DNA of 64,000 nucleotides from Spartobacteria bacterium (lineage in GTDB: Bacteria > Verrucomicrobiota > Verrucomicrobiia > Chthoniobacterales > UBA10450). Position 1 is the first letter of the stretch. Each line of letters opens with the position of its first letter. Shown piece by piece: positions 25,328 through 34,280 of this stretch. The position numbers and the translations under genes were made by a program. The notes below the pieces were generated by a model that ran no database searches, was not told the DNA's origin, and saw only the letters and a list, made by a program, of their open reading frames with translations. The stretch is from NCBI GenBank assembly GCA_003134785.1, contig PLCN01000014.1, positions 124,001-188,000 of the forward strand, written 5' to 3'.

Positions 25328-26330
25328 AGAGAAGCTCGGCGATCTGGACCGCGTTGAGCGCTGCTCCCTTGAGGAGCTGATCGCCCGAGACCCAAAACGA
25401 AAGACCGTTCTCAAACGCGCAATCGAGGCGGACCCGGCCCACTTCGCAATTTTCCTTGCCGGCAGTGTAAAGCGGCATTGGATAATTATTTTTTTGCGGC
25501 TCATCCACCAATTCCAGGCCTGGCGCTTTTGCGAGGACTTCATGTGCCTCCGCCACGGAAACAGCGCGATCGAATTCCGCGCTTACCGCCACGGAATGCG
25601 CACGGTAAACAGGGACGCGAACGCACGTAACCGACGCGCGAAAGTTCGGCAGATGCATTATGCGCCGGCCTTCGTTCTGCATTTTCATTTCCTCTTTGGT
25701 GTAACCACCCGGCAGGAATGAATCGACATGCGGAAGAACGTTGAACGCAATCGGGTGAGGATAGACTTCAGCGACCGGCGACCGTTTTTCGGCGGCCGCC
25801 TCGACCTGCGCTCGTAGCTCGTCGATCGCGCGCGCGCCGCTTCCCGAAACGGCCTGGTAACTCGCCGCGAAAACTCGCCGCACGCCGAACGCGCAGTGCA
25901 GCGGATAAAGCGCCATCAATGCGACGGCAGTGGTGCAGTTTGGATTCGCGATCAATCCGCGATGCCGCTGAACGTCTTCGCCATTGATCTCGGGAATCAC
26001 GAGCGGAACATCAGGCTCCATTCGGAAGACCGAAGAATTATCGATTACGATCGCGCCCGCCGCGCGCGCGATCGGCGCATAACGCCGGGAAATATCCCCG
26101 CCGGCGCTGAAGAACGCGAGATCGATGCCTTCGAATGATCTCTCGGTAAGCTCCACCGCGGCGATCTCCTCTCCGCGAAACGTAACCGTTCTGCCCGCCG
26201 ACCGGTGTGACGACAACGGGAGCAATCGCTCCACCGGAAAAGAGCGGCGTTCGAGCACGCGCAACAGCTCCGCACCGACTGCTCCGGTCGCGCCGACAAT
26301 GGCGGTGTGATAGCTTTTCGCTTTCGGCAC
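25326..26330 (-). CDS. asd: Aspartate-semialdehyde dehydrogenase
   Basis: Makes aspartate semialdehyde for lysine/diaminopimelate, threonine and methionine. 334 residues: the NADP-binding loop VGATGAVGAELL, the active-site cysteine in IANPNCTT, the substrate-binding segment QAVSGSGARAIDEL, and the histidine in FRASVTCVRVPVYRAHS. The start is probably GTG 26330; GTG 26348 is possible. Either lies inside or beside the divergent L,D-transpeptidase start region, so the two genes overlap head to head. Confidence 0.94.
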   Translation of the reverse strand: MPKAKSYHTAIVGATGAVGAELLRVLERRSFPVERLLPLSSHRSAGRTVTFRGEEIAAVELTERSFEGIDLAFFSAGGDISRRYAPIARAAGAIVIDNSSVFRMEPDVPLVIPEINGEDVQRHRGLIANPNCTTAVALMALYPLHCAFGVRRVFAASYQAVSGSGARAIDELRAQVEAAAEKRSPVAEVYPHPIAFNVLPHVDSFLPGGYTKEEMKMQNEGRRIMHLPNFRASVTCVRVPVYRAHSVAVSAEFDRAVSVAEAHEVLAKAPGLELVDEPQKNNYPMPLYTAGKENCEVGRVRLDCAFENGLSFWVSGDQLLKGAALNAVQIAELL

Positions 26331-26354
26331 GGCGAATCCTACCGCCACTCTCTC

Positions 26355-26819
26355 ATGAAGCAAAGCGCGCAGACCACGATCCACATTTCGGCGCGGACGC
26401 AGAAGCTCACTCTAAAAAGTGGCCGGAAAAAATTGAAAGCGTATCTGGTTTCGACTTCACGGTTTGGCCTGGGAACGAAGGAGGGGAGCATGAAAACGCC
26501 TACTGGCAAATTTCGTATCGCGGAGAAGATAGGCGGCGGAATGCCGGTCGGGACCGTGTTCAAAAGTCGCCGGCCCGTCAAAGCGACGAAAAAACTTTTG
26601 CGGGAGGAGGATCTGGTGCTGACCCGCATTCTTTGGCTCGCCGGCCTCGATCCCGGCAATGCGAACACGCATGAGCGCTTCATTTACATTCACGGAACAA
26701 ATCACGAGGAAAGCATCGGGGAACCGGCGAGCCACGGTTGCATCCGAATGCGAAATGAGGATTTGGTGGAGCTTTTCGCATTGGTGAGCACGAACACGCC
26801 GGTGGTGATCAAAGCCTGA
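26355..26819 (+). CDS. L,D-transpeptidase family protein (YkuD domain), cytoplasmic-looking form
   Basis: YkuD enzymes form 3-3 peptidoglycan cross-links or attach proteins. 154 residues from ATG 26355 (an ATG at 26307 would add 16). The catalytic signature spans FIYIHGTN to GEPASHGCIRM, with the nucleophile cysteine in SHGCIRM. No signal peptide is obvious, in contrast to the second YkuD gene in this window (41999-42691). It is divergent from asd. Confidence 0.88.
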   Translation: MKQSAQTTIHISARTQKLTLKSGRKKLKAYLVSTSRFGLGTKEGSMKTPTGKFRIAEKIGGGMPVGTVFKSRRPVKATKKLLREEDLVLTRILWLAGLDPGNANTHERFIYIHGTNHEESIGEPASHGCIRMRNEDLVELFALVSTNTPVVIKA

Positions 26820-26925
26820 AACGGGTGCGAGCCCCTCTGAAAAAAGTCGAGAAAAGCGTTGCGTGACGGGTCTTAACTGCCTAAATGACGGCAGCAACCT
26901 GCACGGAAAGGAGGCGAAATATTAA

Positions 26926-27042
26926 GTGAAAATTTTCAAAGCAATAATGATCGTGGCCGTCGCGGCCAGTGCGTTAAGTTTGGGGGCTTGTGCTCAGAAA
27001 AAAGAGACGGCGGCCACTACAACTTCCACCTACTCGAAATAA
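26926..27042 (+). CDS. Tiny entericidin-like lipoprotein
   Basis: 38 residues from GTG 26926, with an excellent Shine-Dalgarno (AAAGGAGG at about 26907-26914). The sequence is a type II signal peptide (VKIFKAIMIVAVAASALS), lipobox LGAC with the lipidated cysteine at about residue 22, and a short polar Thr-rich tail. It has its own strong terminator 40 bases downstream, so it looks like a monocistronic, highly expressed gene. The function is unknown; the resemblance to entericidin is one of size and layout only. Confidence 0.75.
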   Translation: MKIFKAIMIVAVAASALSLGACAQKKETAATTTSTYSK

Positions 27043-27082
27043 CCTTCCAGTTGTCCGCCTGCGGATAGCTTTAACCAAAAAG

Positions 27083-27114
27083 GCCAGGCCGGCTTATCGG
27101 CCTGGCTTTTTTTT
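27083..27114 (+). terminator. Terminator of the small lipoprotein gene
   Basis: The stem GCCAGGCCG / CGGCCTGGC (27083-27091, 27098-27106) with a six-base loop is followed by eight T residues. This is a textbook intrinsic terminator. Confidence 0.92.
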
Positions 27115-27194
27115 GTTCAGGCTTCTCGGTGGTGCCGCGTGGATGGCGACAACCGCTCTTGTTGTTTCGCCAGAGCACCTCTAATAAGGTGCGA

Positions 27195-28709
27195 ATGATG
27201 CAGCTGGCCGGCCAACCATTGTCGCTCTCGGAAATCGCGGCGGTGGCGCTCGGCGGCGTGCGGATCGAGATCGCGCCGTCGGCTTACGCGCGGATTCACG
27301 GCTCCCGCAAAGTCGTCGAAGAAATCATCGCGCGGGCCGGGGTGGTCTACGGCGTCAGCACTGGGTTCGGCAAGCTGGCCGATGTTGAGATTCCGTCAGG
27401 CGAGCTTCGCCAACTACAATTGAATCTGGTCCGCAGCCACTCGTGCGGGATCGGCCGGCCGCTCTCCGTCGCGGAAGTGCGCGCGATGATCTTGCTTCGA
27501 GCCAACGTGCTCACCCTCGGATTGAGCGGGATTCGTTTGGAGGTGATCGAGCTGCTGTGCGAACTGCTCAATCGTGGCGTCCATCCGGTCATCCCGGAAA
27601 AGGGTTCGGTGGGAGCGAGCGGGGATCTGGCGCCGCTGGCGCATCTGGCGTTGACGTTGATCGGTGAGGGAGAAGCGTTTTACGGCGACACGCGTGGGCC
27701 AAGTGCCGAGGCGCTGAAAAAGGCGGGTCTGCGCCCCGTCGTTTTAGAAGCGAAAGAGGGCCTCGCGCTTTTGAATGGAACGCAGGGAATGCATGCCGTG
27801 GGCGGATTGGCGTTACTTCGCGCGAAACGATTGTCGCGCATCGCCGATATCGCGGGAGCGATTAGCCTCGAGGCATTGAAGGGAACACCCACTGCTTTCG
27901 ATCCGCGGATTCATCAGGCCCGTCCGCATCCCGGGCAGCAAGCGGCAGCGGAACATCTCCGCCATTTGCTGCGCGACAGCGAGATCAGGCAATCCCATCT
28001 CAAGGGCGATCCGCGCGTTCAGGATGCGTATAGTTTGCGCTGCATGCCCCAAGTTCACGGCGCAGTGCGTGGCGCGCTGGCCCATTGCGAAAATGTGCTC
28101 GAGATAGAATCGGCCTCGGCCACCGATAATCCGCTCGTCTTCGCCGAGAGCGGCGATGTTCTTTCCGGCGGAAATTTTCATGGCGCGCCTCTGGCCCTCG
28201 CGCTTGACTACGCGGCCATCGCGTTGACCGATCTGATGAGTATCAGCGAACGGCGCACCGATCGGCTGGTGAATCCGGATTTGAACGAGGGGCTGCCGCC
28301 GTTTCTCGCGCCGCACGCGGGAACGCATTCCGGTTTCATGATTCTGCATGTCGCTGCGGTAGCTCTGTTAAACGAGGCGAAAGTTCTGGCGCATCCGGCA
28401 AGCGTGGACAACCTGCCCACCTCCGGCGGGAAGGAAGATCACGTTTCGATGGGAATGACCGCGGCGCTGAAGCTGCGCACGATTTGCGAGAACGCAGAGC
28501 ACTTGCTCGCGATTGAGCTTCTTTCCGGCGCCGAGGCGCTCGAATTCCGGCGGCCGTTGAAAGGCGGCGTTGGCGTGGAGCAGGCCTACGAACGTGTCCG
28601 ATCCATTTCGCCTGCGGTGAACGAGGATCGCTCCTTGTCGTCCGACATCGAGCGCGTGGCCACGGCAATTCGGAATGGTGAGTTCGACAGCGAACTGGAA
28701 AAGATATGA
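27195..28709 (+). CDS. hutH: Histidine ammonia-lyase
   Basis: Converts histidine to urocanate and ammonia, the first step of histidine degradation. 504 residues, with the MIO-forming Ala-Ser-Gly at 141-143 in [14 protein letters not shown], plus [10 protein letters not shown] and [10 protein letters not shown]. The start is ATG 27195 (or 27198) with AAGGTG upstream. A longer in-frame reading from 27129 is not supported. The stop overlaps hutU by ATGA. The operon continues hutU-ftcD and, after an islet, hutI. Confidence 0.96.
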   Translation: MMQLAGQPLSLSEIAAVALGGVRIEIAPSAYARIHGSRKVVEEIIARAGVVYGVSTGFGKLADVEIPSGELRQLQLNLVRSHSCGIGRPLSVAEVRAMILLRANVLTLGLSGIRLEVIELLCELLNRGVHPVIPEKGSVGASGDLAPLAHLALTLIGEGEAFYGDTRGPSAEALKKAGLRPVVLEAKEGLALLNGTQGMHAVGGLALLRAKRLSRIADIAGAISLEALKGTPTAFDPRIHQARPHPGQQAAAEHLRHLLRDSEIRQSHLKGDPRVQDAYSLRCMPQVHGAVRGALAHCENVLEIESASATDNPLVFAESGDVLSGGNFHGAPLALALDYAAIALTDLMSISERRTDRLVNPDLNEGLPPFLAPHAGTHSGFMILHVAAVALLNEAKVLAHPASVDNLPTSGGKEDHVSMGMTAALKLRTICENAEHLLAIELLSGAEALEFRRPLKGGVGVEQAYERVRSISPAVNEDRSLSSDIERVATAIRNGEFDSELEKI

Positions 28710-30373
28710 GCGCGAAACGCGTCATCCGTGCTCCGCGCGGGAGCGAAATCAGCTGCAAAGGCTGGCACCAGGAAGCTGCGCTCCGAATGTTGATGAACAA
28801 TCTGGATCCCGATGTGGCGGAGAATCCGGATGAGCTGATCGTCTACGGCGGCACCGGCCGCGCCGCACGCAGTTGGGATGCATTCGACGCGATCGTCCGA
28901 TCGCTGCGGGAACTGGAGAACGACGAGACGTTGCTCATCCAATCGGGCAAGCCCGTCGGCGTTTTTCGCACGCACGATGAAGCGCCGCGCGTGTTGATCG
29001 CGAATTCGAATCTGGTCGGGCATTGGTCGAACTACGCGGAGTTCAACCGGCTCGAGCGCATGGGACTCACCATGTATGGCCAGATGACGGCCGGCTCATG
29101 GATTTACATCGGCAGCCAGGGGATCGTGCAGGGAACTTTCGAAACTTTCGCGGAAGCGGGCCGCAGACATTTCGGCGGAACGCTCGAAGGAAAATTTGTT
29201 GTCACCGGGGGCCTTGGCGGAATGGGCGGTGCGCAGCCGCTGGCCGCGACCATGAACGGTGCGCTTTTTCTCGGAGTCGACGTCGATCCGGCTCGGATCG
29301 AGAAGCGATTACAGAGCGGCTACTGCGACAAAATCGCGACCTCACTCGACGAAACGCTTCAGTTGATCGACGAAGCGCGCCAAAAAGGGAAGGCGCTTTC
29401 GGTCGGCCTGGTCGGAAACTGCGCGGACGTATTGCCGGAAATGGTGAAGCGAGGTGTCGTGCCCGACATCCTTACCGATCAAACCAGCGCGCACGATGCG
29501 CTCAATGGTTATATCCCGAATGGAATGTCACTCGCGGAAGCGCTGAAGCTCCGTACCGACGATCCGGACGAGTACGTCAAACGTTCGATGCAATCCATGG
29601 CGACGCACGTCCAAGCCATGCTCGCGCTGCAAAAGAAAGGCGCGATCACTTTCGATTACGGAAACAACATTCGCACCCAGGCGAAAAAGGCCGGTGTCGA
29701 AAACGCGTTCGATATCCCCGGTTTCGTTCCTGAATATATCCGGCCGCTTTTTTGCGAAGGGAAAGGCCCGTTTCGGTGGGTCGCGTTGAGCGGAGATCCA
29801 GCGGACATCGCGCGGACCGATCAACTCGCGCTCGAACTTTTTCCCGAGAACAAGACTCTCGCGCGCTGGATGAAACTGGCGCAGGAGCGAATCCATTTCC
29901 AAGGCCTGCCCGCGCGCATCTGCTGGTTCGGCTACGGCGAACGCGCAGAGTTCGGTGTGGCGATAAACGACTTGGTGAAGCGCGGCGAGATCAAAGCACC
30001 GATCGTCATCGGCCGCGATCATCTCGATACCGGGTCCGTCGCGTCGCCCTTCCGCGAAACCGAAGGGATGATTGACGGCAGCGACGCGATCGCGGATTGG
30101 GCGCTGCTCAACGCGCTCTTGAACACTGCGGCCGGCGCATCATGGATTTCTATTCACAACGGCGGCGGAGTTGGTATCGGTTACTCGCAGCACGCTGGAA
30201 TGGTCGTGGTCGCCGACGGAACTGAGAGCGCGAAGCGGCGGCTCGAGCGAGTCCTGACGAGTGATCCCGGCATGGGTGTTTTGCGCCACGCGGACGCAGG
30301 TTATTCGCGCGCGATTGATTTCGCCGCCACGAACAAAATCGACATCCCAATTCAACCGAAGCCGCGCGATTGA
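28706..30373 (+). CDS. hutU: Urocanate hydratase
   Basis: Adds water to urocanate to give imidazolonepropionate, using NAD as electrophile. 555 residues, typical for the family, with [16 protein letters not shown] at the N-terminus, [18 protein letters not shown] for NAD binding, and [16 protein letters not shown]. It is coupled to hutH by a four-base overlap. A palindromic repeat separates it from ftcD. Confidence 0.97.
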   Translation: MSAKRVIRAPRGSEISCKGWHQEAALRMLMNNLDPDVAENPDELIVYGGTGRAARSWDAFDAIVRSLRELENDETLLIQSGKPVGVFRTHDEAPRVLIANSNLVGHWSNYAEFNRLERMGLTMYGQMTAGSWIYIGSQGIVQGTFETFAEAGRRHFGGTLEGKFVVTGGLGGMGGAQPLAATMNGALFLGVDVDPARIEKRLQSGYCDKIATSLDETLQLIDEARQKGKALSVGLVGNCADVLPEMVKRGVVPDILTDQTSAHDALNGYIPNGMSLAEALKLRTDDPDEYVKRSMQSMATHVQAMLALQKKGAITFDYGNNIRTQAKKAGVENAFDIPGFVPEYIRPLFCEGKGPFRWVALSGDPADIARTDQLALELFPENKTLARWMKLAQERIHFQGLPARICWFGYGERAEFGVAINDLVKRGEIKAPIVIGRDHLDTGSVASPFRETEGMIDGSDAIADWALLNALLNTAAGASWISIHNGGGVGIGYSQHAGMVVVADGTESAKRRLERVLTSDPGMGVLRHADAGYSRAIDFAATNKIDIPIQPKPRD

Positions 30374-30394
30374 ACCACCTCGAAAATTCGCTTG

Positions 30395-30464
30395 CCCTCA
30401 CCGCAGCCCTCTCCCAAAGGGAGAGGTAGTTCCTTCTCCCGTTGGGAGAAGGTTAGGATGAGGG
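30395..30464. repeat. Double-hairpin intergenic repeat between hutU and ftcD
   Basis: Two adjacent palindromes, CCTCTCCCAAAGGGAGAGG (30408-30426) and CCTTCTCCCGTTGGGAGAAGG (30432-30452), are flanked by CCCTCA and GGATGAGGG arms. It is of the kind dispersed in many proteobacterial and verrucomicrobial genomes. It lies inside the hut operon and would be transcribed. Confidence 0.8.
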
Positions 30465-30532
30465 TGCCCGCGGCTCGTCCAAATATTTCGGACCCAGTTT
30501 TAGATATAGGTATTCAATTAGCCGAGTGCAGT

Positions 30533-32221
30533 ATGCAAAAAATCATCGAATGCGTTCCTAATTTTTCCGAGGGTCGCGATCTGGAGATCATTCGGCAGAT
30601 CACCGCCGCCATCGAATCGGTGGATGGAATCGCTCTGCTGAACGTGGATCCTGGCGCGAGCACGAATCGCACGGTGGTCACCTTTGCCGGCAATCCTGAG
30701 GCTGCGGTGGAAGCTGCCTTTCGTGGAATTCAGAAGGCAGCGGAGCTCATCGACATGCGTAAACAGAAAGGCGCCCATCCTCGTATGGGGGCGACGGACG
30801 TCTGTCCGTTCATTCCGGTGAGTAATGTGAGTTGGGAAGAAGCGATCGCCTGCGCAATCCAGTTGGGAAAGCGCGTCGGCGAAGAGTTGAAGATTCCCGT
30901 ATATCTTTACGAAAAAGCAGCGCGAGATCAGTCCCGGTCCAACCTCTCGATCATCCGTTCCGGAGAATACGAAGGCTTTTTCCAGAAGATAAAGGAGCCC
31001 GCTTGGAAACCGGATTTCGGGCCTTCGGTTTTCAACGAAAAGTCGGGCGCAACGGTGATTGGCGCGCGGGAGTTCCTGGTCGCCTACAATGTGAACCTAA
31101 ATACCAAGGCGGTGCGACGGGCCACGTCGGTTGCGTTCGACGTCAGAGAAAATGGCCGGATCAAAACGGAGGACCGCACGCCTAACGGAAAGCCGGTGCT
31201 CGATGCGAACGGACAATCCGTTCGTGTTCCCGGAATGTTGAGGCATGTGAAAGCCATTGGCTGGTATGTGGAAGAATATGGAATGGCGCAGGTTTCCATG
31301 AACCTGACCAACCTTGACGAATCGCCCTTACATGCTGCGTTCGATGCCTGTAACGAAGCGGCCAGCAAACGAGGCTTGCGCGTCACCGGATCGGAAGTCG
31401 TGGGCATGCTTCCCAAGAAATGTTTGGTGGAGGCAGGAAAATATTTTCTCCGGAAACAGAAATGGTCGGAAGGCGCGTCTGAGGAAGAGCTCATTGATAT
31501 TGCCGTCCGTTCCATGGGACTGAATGAGTTGAAACCTTTCGATCCGAAAGAGAAGATCATCGAACTCAAGATGGAATCCGGCGCTTCGAAAAAATCACTC
31601 GTGAAGATGGATCTGCGCCAATTCTGCGACGAGACCCTGAGCGATTCTCCGGCCCCGGGCGGAGGCTCTGTCGCCGCTTTGATGGGCGCGCTCGGTGTTT
31701 CGCTTGGAGGAATGGTCGCCAATCTTTCAGCTGGAAAACGCGGTTGGGACGACAAGCTTCAATACTTCAGCGACTGGGCCGTGAAAGCGCAGCAACTGAA
31801 GGATGAGATGCTCTTCCTCGTCGATGAAGACACAGCCGCCTTCAACAAAGTGATGGAGGCATTCGCCCTGCCCAAGGACTCTGCCGAAGAAAAAGCGGCG
31901 CGAACAGCGGCGATCCAGTTGGCCAACAAGTATGCAGCAGAGATTCCGCTCCGGGTCATGGAGACCGCCTCCAAGTCCTACCAGCTTCTCGCTGAAATGG
32001 CCGAAAAGGGTAACCCGGCCTCGATTTCAGACGTTGGGGTCGGTCTTCTCGCCTTGCGCGCTTGCATTGACGGCGCGGCGCTGAACGTCCGAATTAACTT
32101 GGCTGGCCTGAAAGATGAAAATCTGAAAACATCTCTCCAGGAAAAAGTTCGGACGATCACTGCCGAATCCGAATCGGAGTTTAAAAAAATTAGTCAGATC
32201 GTCGAAAGCAAGATGGGTTAA
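30533..32221 (+). CDS. ftcD: Bifunctional glutamate formimidoyltransferase / formimidotetrahydrofolate cyclodeaminase
   Basis: 562 residues. Residues 1 to about 300 are formimidoyltransferase (MQKIIECVPNFSEGRDLEII, HPRMGATDVCPF, VAYNVNL). Residues about 361-562 are cyclodeaminase (LRQFCDETLSDSPAPGGGSV). Together they move the formimino group from formiminoglutamate to tetrahydrofolate and close the methenyl ring, the same fusion as mammalian FTCD. The start is ATG 30533; upstream in-frame codons are repeat sequence. The last 125 bases recur in diverged form at 33434-33567. Confidence 0.94.
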   Translation: MQKIIECVPNFSEGRDLEIIRQITAAIESVDGIALLNVDPGASTNRTVVTFAGNPEAAVEAAFRGIQKAAELIDMRKQKGAHPRMGATDVCPFIPVSNVSWEEAIACAIQLGKRVGEELKIPVYLYEKAARDQSRSNLSIIRSGEYEGFFQKIKEPAWKPDFGPSVFNEKSGATVIGAREFLVAYNVNLNTKAVRRATSVAFDVRENGRIKTEDRTPNGKPVLDANGQSVRVPGMLRHVKAIGWYVEEYGMAQVSMNLTNLDESPLHAAFDACNEAASKRGLRVTGSEVVGMLPKKCLVEAGKYFLRKQKWSEGASEEELIDIAVRSMGLNELKPFDPKEKIIELKMESGASKKSLVKMDLRQFCDETLSDSPAPGGGSVAALMGALGVSLGGMVANLSAGKRGWDDKLQYFSDWAVKAQQLKDEMLFLVDEDTAAFNKVMEAFALPKDSAEEKAARTAAIQLANKYAAEIPLRVMETASKSYQLLAEMAEKGNPASISDVGVGLLALRACIDGAALNVRINLAGLKDENLKTSLQEKVRTITAESESEFKKISQIVESKMG

Positions 32222-32253
32222 CAAAACCTTTTTTGGGCGAGGGAAGCGCTGCG

Positions 32254-32284
32254 CCTGCCGTGCCGTAGCCTTGGCGTAGGCAGG
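32254..32284. repeat. Short inverted repeat after ftcD
   Basis: CCTGCC at 32254-32259 and GGCAGG at 32279-32284 enclose GTAGCCTTGGCGTAGG. It could act as a weak terminator for ftcD or be one more dispersed palindrome at the left edge of the accessory islet. Confidence 0.5.
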
Positions 32285-32368
32285 TTTCTTCACCGAGCCG
32301 AAAAACGTCTGAATCGCAAAGCAAACGAGAATCCTGCGGTAGTCATTTAATTTGAAAGTAGAAGAGAA

Positions 32369-32620
32369 ATGAAGGTCAGTCTGCATCCGCATGCTAAAGA
32401 ACGGCTGGCCGAGCGGGGCACGACGGAAGCTGAGGTGGTCGCGACAATAACCGGCGGCGAACAATTTCCATCAAAATTCGGCCGCGCCGGTTTTCGGCGG
32501 AACTTCAGTTTCCGAAACGAATGGCGCGGCTAAATTTACGCGACCAAGCAGGTTACAGCCTTCGCGGTTCGAGATGGGGAGGGCTGGCTTGTGATCACCG
32601 TGATTGTCCGATACTTTTGA
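32369..32620 (+). pseudogene. DUF4258-type small protein interrupted by in-frame stop
   Basis: ATG 32369 opens MKVSLHPHAKERLAERGTTE, typical of DUF4258 (RelE-like fold in inference). TAA at 32531-32533 interrupts it after residue 54. The same frame continues IYATKQVTAFAVRDGEGWLV, then ITVIVRYF and TGA at 32620, completing the family. The stop replaces what is normally a lysine codon, so a single AAA-to-TAA change explains it. The DUF2283 gene follows five bases later. Confidence 0.75.
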
Positions 32621-32624
32621 TTCG

Positions 32625-32864
32625 ATGAAACTAACCTACGATCCGCGTCGCAACATCGGGTACCTCCGCTTTCATGAGAAAACGGCCGAGGTCGAAACGA
32701 TCCAACTTAGCGACGCGCTTAATGTGGACCTTGCGCCGGACGGCACGGTTTATGGCATCGAGCTTTTGAATGCAAACGAGCAACTCCGTGGCGACAATGG
32801 TGGTCACTTGGTCGTTGTCAACGAGGCAGCCGGCAAAACCGAAGAGATCGTTTTGGAGATTTAG
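32625..32864 (+). CDS. DUF2283 family protein
   Basis: 79 residues from ATG 32625 (MKLTYDPRRNIGYLRF), with the DUF2283 pattern LNVDLAPDGTVYGIELLNA. DUF2283 genes commonly pair with DUF4258 genes in an arrangement that looks like a toxin-antitoxin module. Here the partner is interrupted while this gene is intact, the pattern expected if the presumed antitoxin outlives the toxin. That role is inference. Confidence 0.8.
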   Translation: MKLTYDPRRNIGYLRFHEKTAEVETIQLSDALNVDLAPDGTVYGIELLNANEQLRGDNGGHLVVVNEAAGKTEEIVLEI

Positions 32865-32912
32865 ACCTGAATCGCGAATCCGCATCCACACGCCAGAGCA
32901 GGTGACTGAATT

Positions 32913-33095
32913 GTGAAGAAGATCGAACTGCGCGAATCCAAGGCCTTGCTGGAAGTTCGGAAAATTAAGGAGGACATGGCGCGTGAAGCGGAGAAAGATC
33001 CCGATTACTATCAGCGGCTCAACGGTATGGGAGCGAAACTGCTTAAACCCTACCGCACGCGGCAGAATTCTGGCGGGAAGCAGTCGAGACGCTGA
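32913..33095 (+). CDS. Small charged protein, unknown function
   Basis: 60 residues from GTG 32913, starting MKKIELRESKALLEVRKIKED. It is highly charged with a helical N-terminus and a basic tail. I do not recognise the family. It lies 54 bases upstream of the next small gene and may form a pair with it. Confidence 0.45.
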   Translation: MKKIELRESKALLEVRKIKEDMAREAEKDPDYYQRLNGMGAKLLKPYRTRQNSGGKQSRR

Positions 33096-33149
33096 TTGAG
33101 TCGAATCGAGCGCTCGCCCGACGGGGCGGCCGGCGGGAACGCAAGCATT

Positions 33150-33365
33150 ATGAAGAAAACCTCGAATAAGTCCGCACGAAAGCCGATGCGGAACGAATAC
33201 GATTTCTCGCAAGGCGAGCGCGGAAAATACGCACGCCGTTCCGCGCAAGGAACGAACGTCGTTATCCTGGAGCCTGATGTCGCCAAGGTATTCTCCAATT
33301 CCAAAGCGGTGAACGTTTCGCTGCGAAAAATCATCCGTCAGCAAGCGCTGGCATTAGCCAAGTAA
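33150..33365 (+). CDS. Small conserved-type protein, possibly antitoxin-like
   Basis: 71 residues from ATG 33150. The core RNEYDFSQGERGKYARRSAQ followed by GTNVVILEPDVAKVFSNSKA is a pattern I recognise from many uncharacterised bacterial small proteins that lie next to toxin-like partners. It is usually acidic in the middle and basic at the end. Function unknown. A longer in-frame start at 33096 is possible. Confidence 0.65.
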   Translation: MKKTSNKSARKPMRNEYDFSQGERGKYARRSAQGTNVVILEPDVAKVFSNSKAVNVSLRKIIRQQALALAK

Positions 33366-33376
33366 GTACGCCTGGC

Positions 33377-33433
33377 CTGGATCAAGCGCGCGACCTGCGC
33401 GTCCCGTTCAGCGGCATGAAGCAAAGTGGCTAT
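33377..33433 (+). pseudogene. Aldehyde dehydrogenase C-terminal fragment
   Basis: This frame reads LDQARDLRVPFSGMKQSGYE, matching the conserved C-terminal signature of NAD-dependent aldehyde dehydrogenases (RDLRVPFGGMKQSGxGRE). Nothing of the rest of such an enzyme is present upstream. The match stops abruptly where similarity to the ftcD 3' end begins, so this is a rearrangement scar. Confidence 0.6.
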
Positions 33434-33567
33434 GAACGTTTAACTTGGCCGGCCTGAAAGATGAAAAACTGAAATCATCTCTCCGGGAAGAGGTACAGAG
33501 AATCAGCGCCGAATCCGACTCCGAGTTTGAAAGAATTAGTCAGATCGTTGAAAGCAAGATGGGCTAA
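33434..33567 (+). pseudogene. Second, diverged copy of the ftcD 3' end
   Basis: From about 33441 to TAA 33565-33567 the sequence encodes LAGLKDEKLKSSLREEVQRI and onward to IVESKMG, aligning without gaps to ftcD bases 32095-32221. I count about 18 differences in 126 bases, roughly 86 percent identity. It has no start codon or upstream coding part. It marks either an insertion that replaced the ftcD end or an old partial duplication. Confidence 0.85.
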
Positions 33568-34280
33568 GGAAAAGCTGACTGTTCTGTCGGCCCCGGAAGC
33601 CTTCGAGTCGAAGAGGCGTTTTGCTCTATTCGCAAAGGTCCTTTCGCATCGGAACCGGACACGACTCTTACCGCCGCGTGATTCGTCAGAATACCGAGGC
33701 TAAGAACTCCGTGCCTCCTTTGCGCCGGAGGCGGAGGACGAAGCTTTTCCAGCCGACATTTGAATGCCCGTTCAACATGCGCAAGACGGTCTTCTGTCAG
33801 CTCGGACACGCTGAGTACTTCAAACAACGTGTGTTTTTGGGCGCAGATGAGGTACACGCACTGTAAAGCGGTTAGGGAAATGGAGCGAAGATAGCAAACT
33901 TCGGCTTCAGGAACGAACGGCATTCCAAGATCGAGCCGCGTGACGCGTTCTCGGCCAAAAAGGAGTGCGGCCGACAATGCACCGGGATCAATTTGAAGCA
34001 GAAGAGTGATGGGATGATGATTTCGCAAGAAGTATGTCCAGTTCGTGAGGCTGTCGTGTCCCACTAGTGGCCACGGCGGATTTCTCAAGTCTAGGAGGGA
34101 AATACCACCAAGATGACGGCAGCAGCTAACTCGGGACTGACCATGGGAGAATGGCAATGAACCATCGTTCGGTAGAATCTCGCCTCGTTCACGAATACCT
34201 CGCCAGCCAGAGGCGCTCGTCGAGTGGTACACCCCTCCGCGAATTCTTCGATACAGCCGGTCGTTAAGACGCATTGCCAA
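33564..34280 (-). CDS. Unknown protein with a possible ADP-ribosyltransferase-like N-terminus
   Basis: 238 residues. The segment VYHSTSASGWRGIRERGEIL (residues 17-36), followed by a proline/asparagine turn, resembles the first motif of Tpt1/DarT-like ADP-ribosyltransferases (Y/H-H-x-T, then I-x-x-x-G). I cannot confirm the rest of the fold. The C-terminal third is basic and may be disordered. Its start lies 17 bases inside the end of the upstream zinc-ribbon nuclease gene on the same strand, so the two form a coupled pair. It converges on the ftcD remnant. Confidence 0.5.
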   Translation of the reverse strand: MAMRLNDRLYRRIRGGVYHSTSASGWRGIRERGEILPNDGSLPFSHGQSRVSCCRHLGGISLLDLRNPPWPLVGHDSLTNWTYFLRNHHPITLLLQIDPGALSAALLFGRERVTRLDLGMPFVPEAEVCYLRSISLTALQCVYLICAQKHTLFEVLSVSELTEDRLAHVERAFKCRLEKLRPPPPAQRRHGVLSLGILTNHAAVRVVSGSDAKGPLRIEQNASSTRRLPGPTEQSAFP

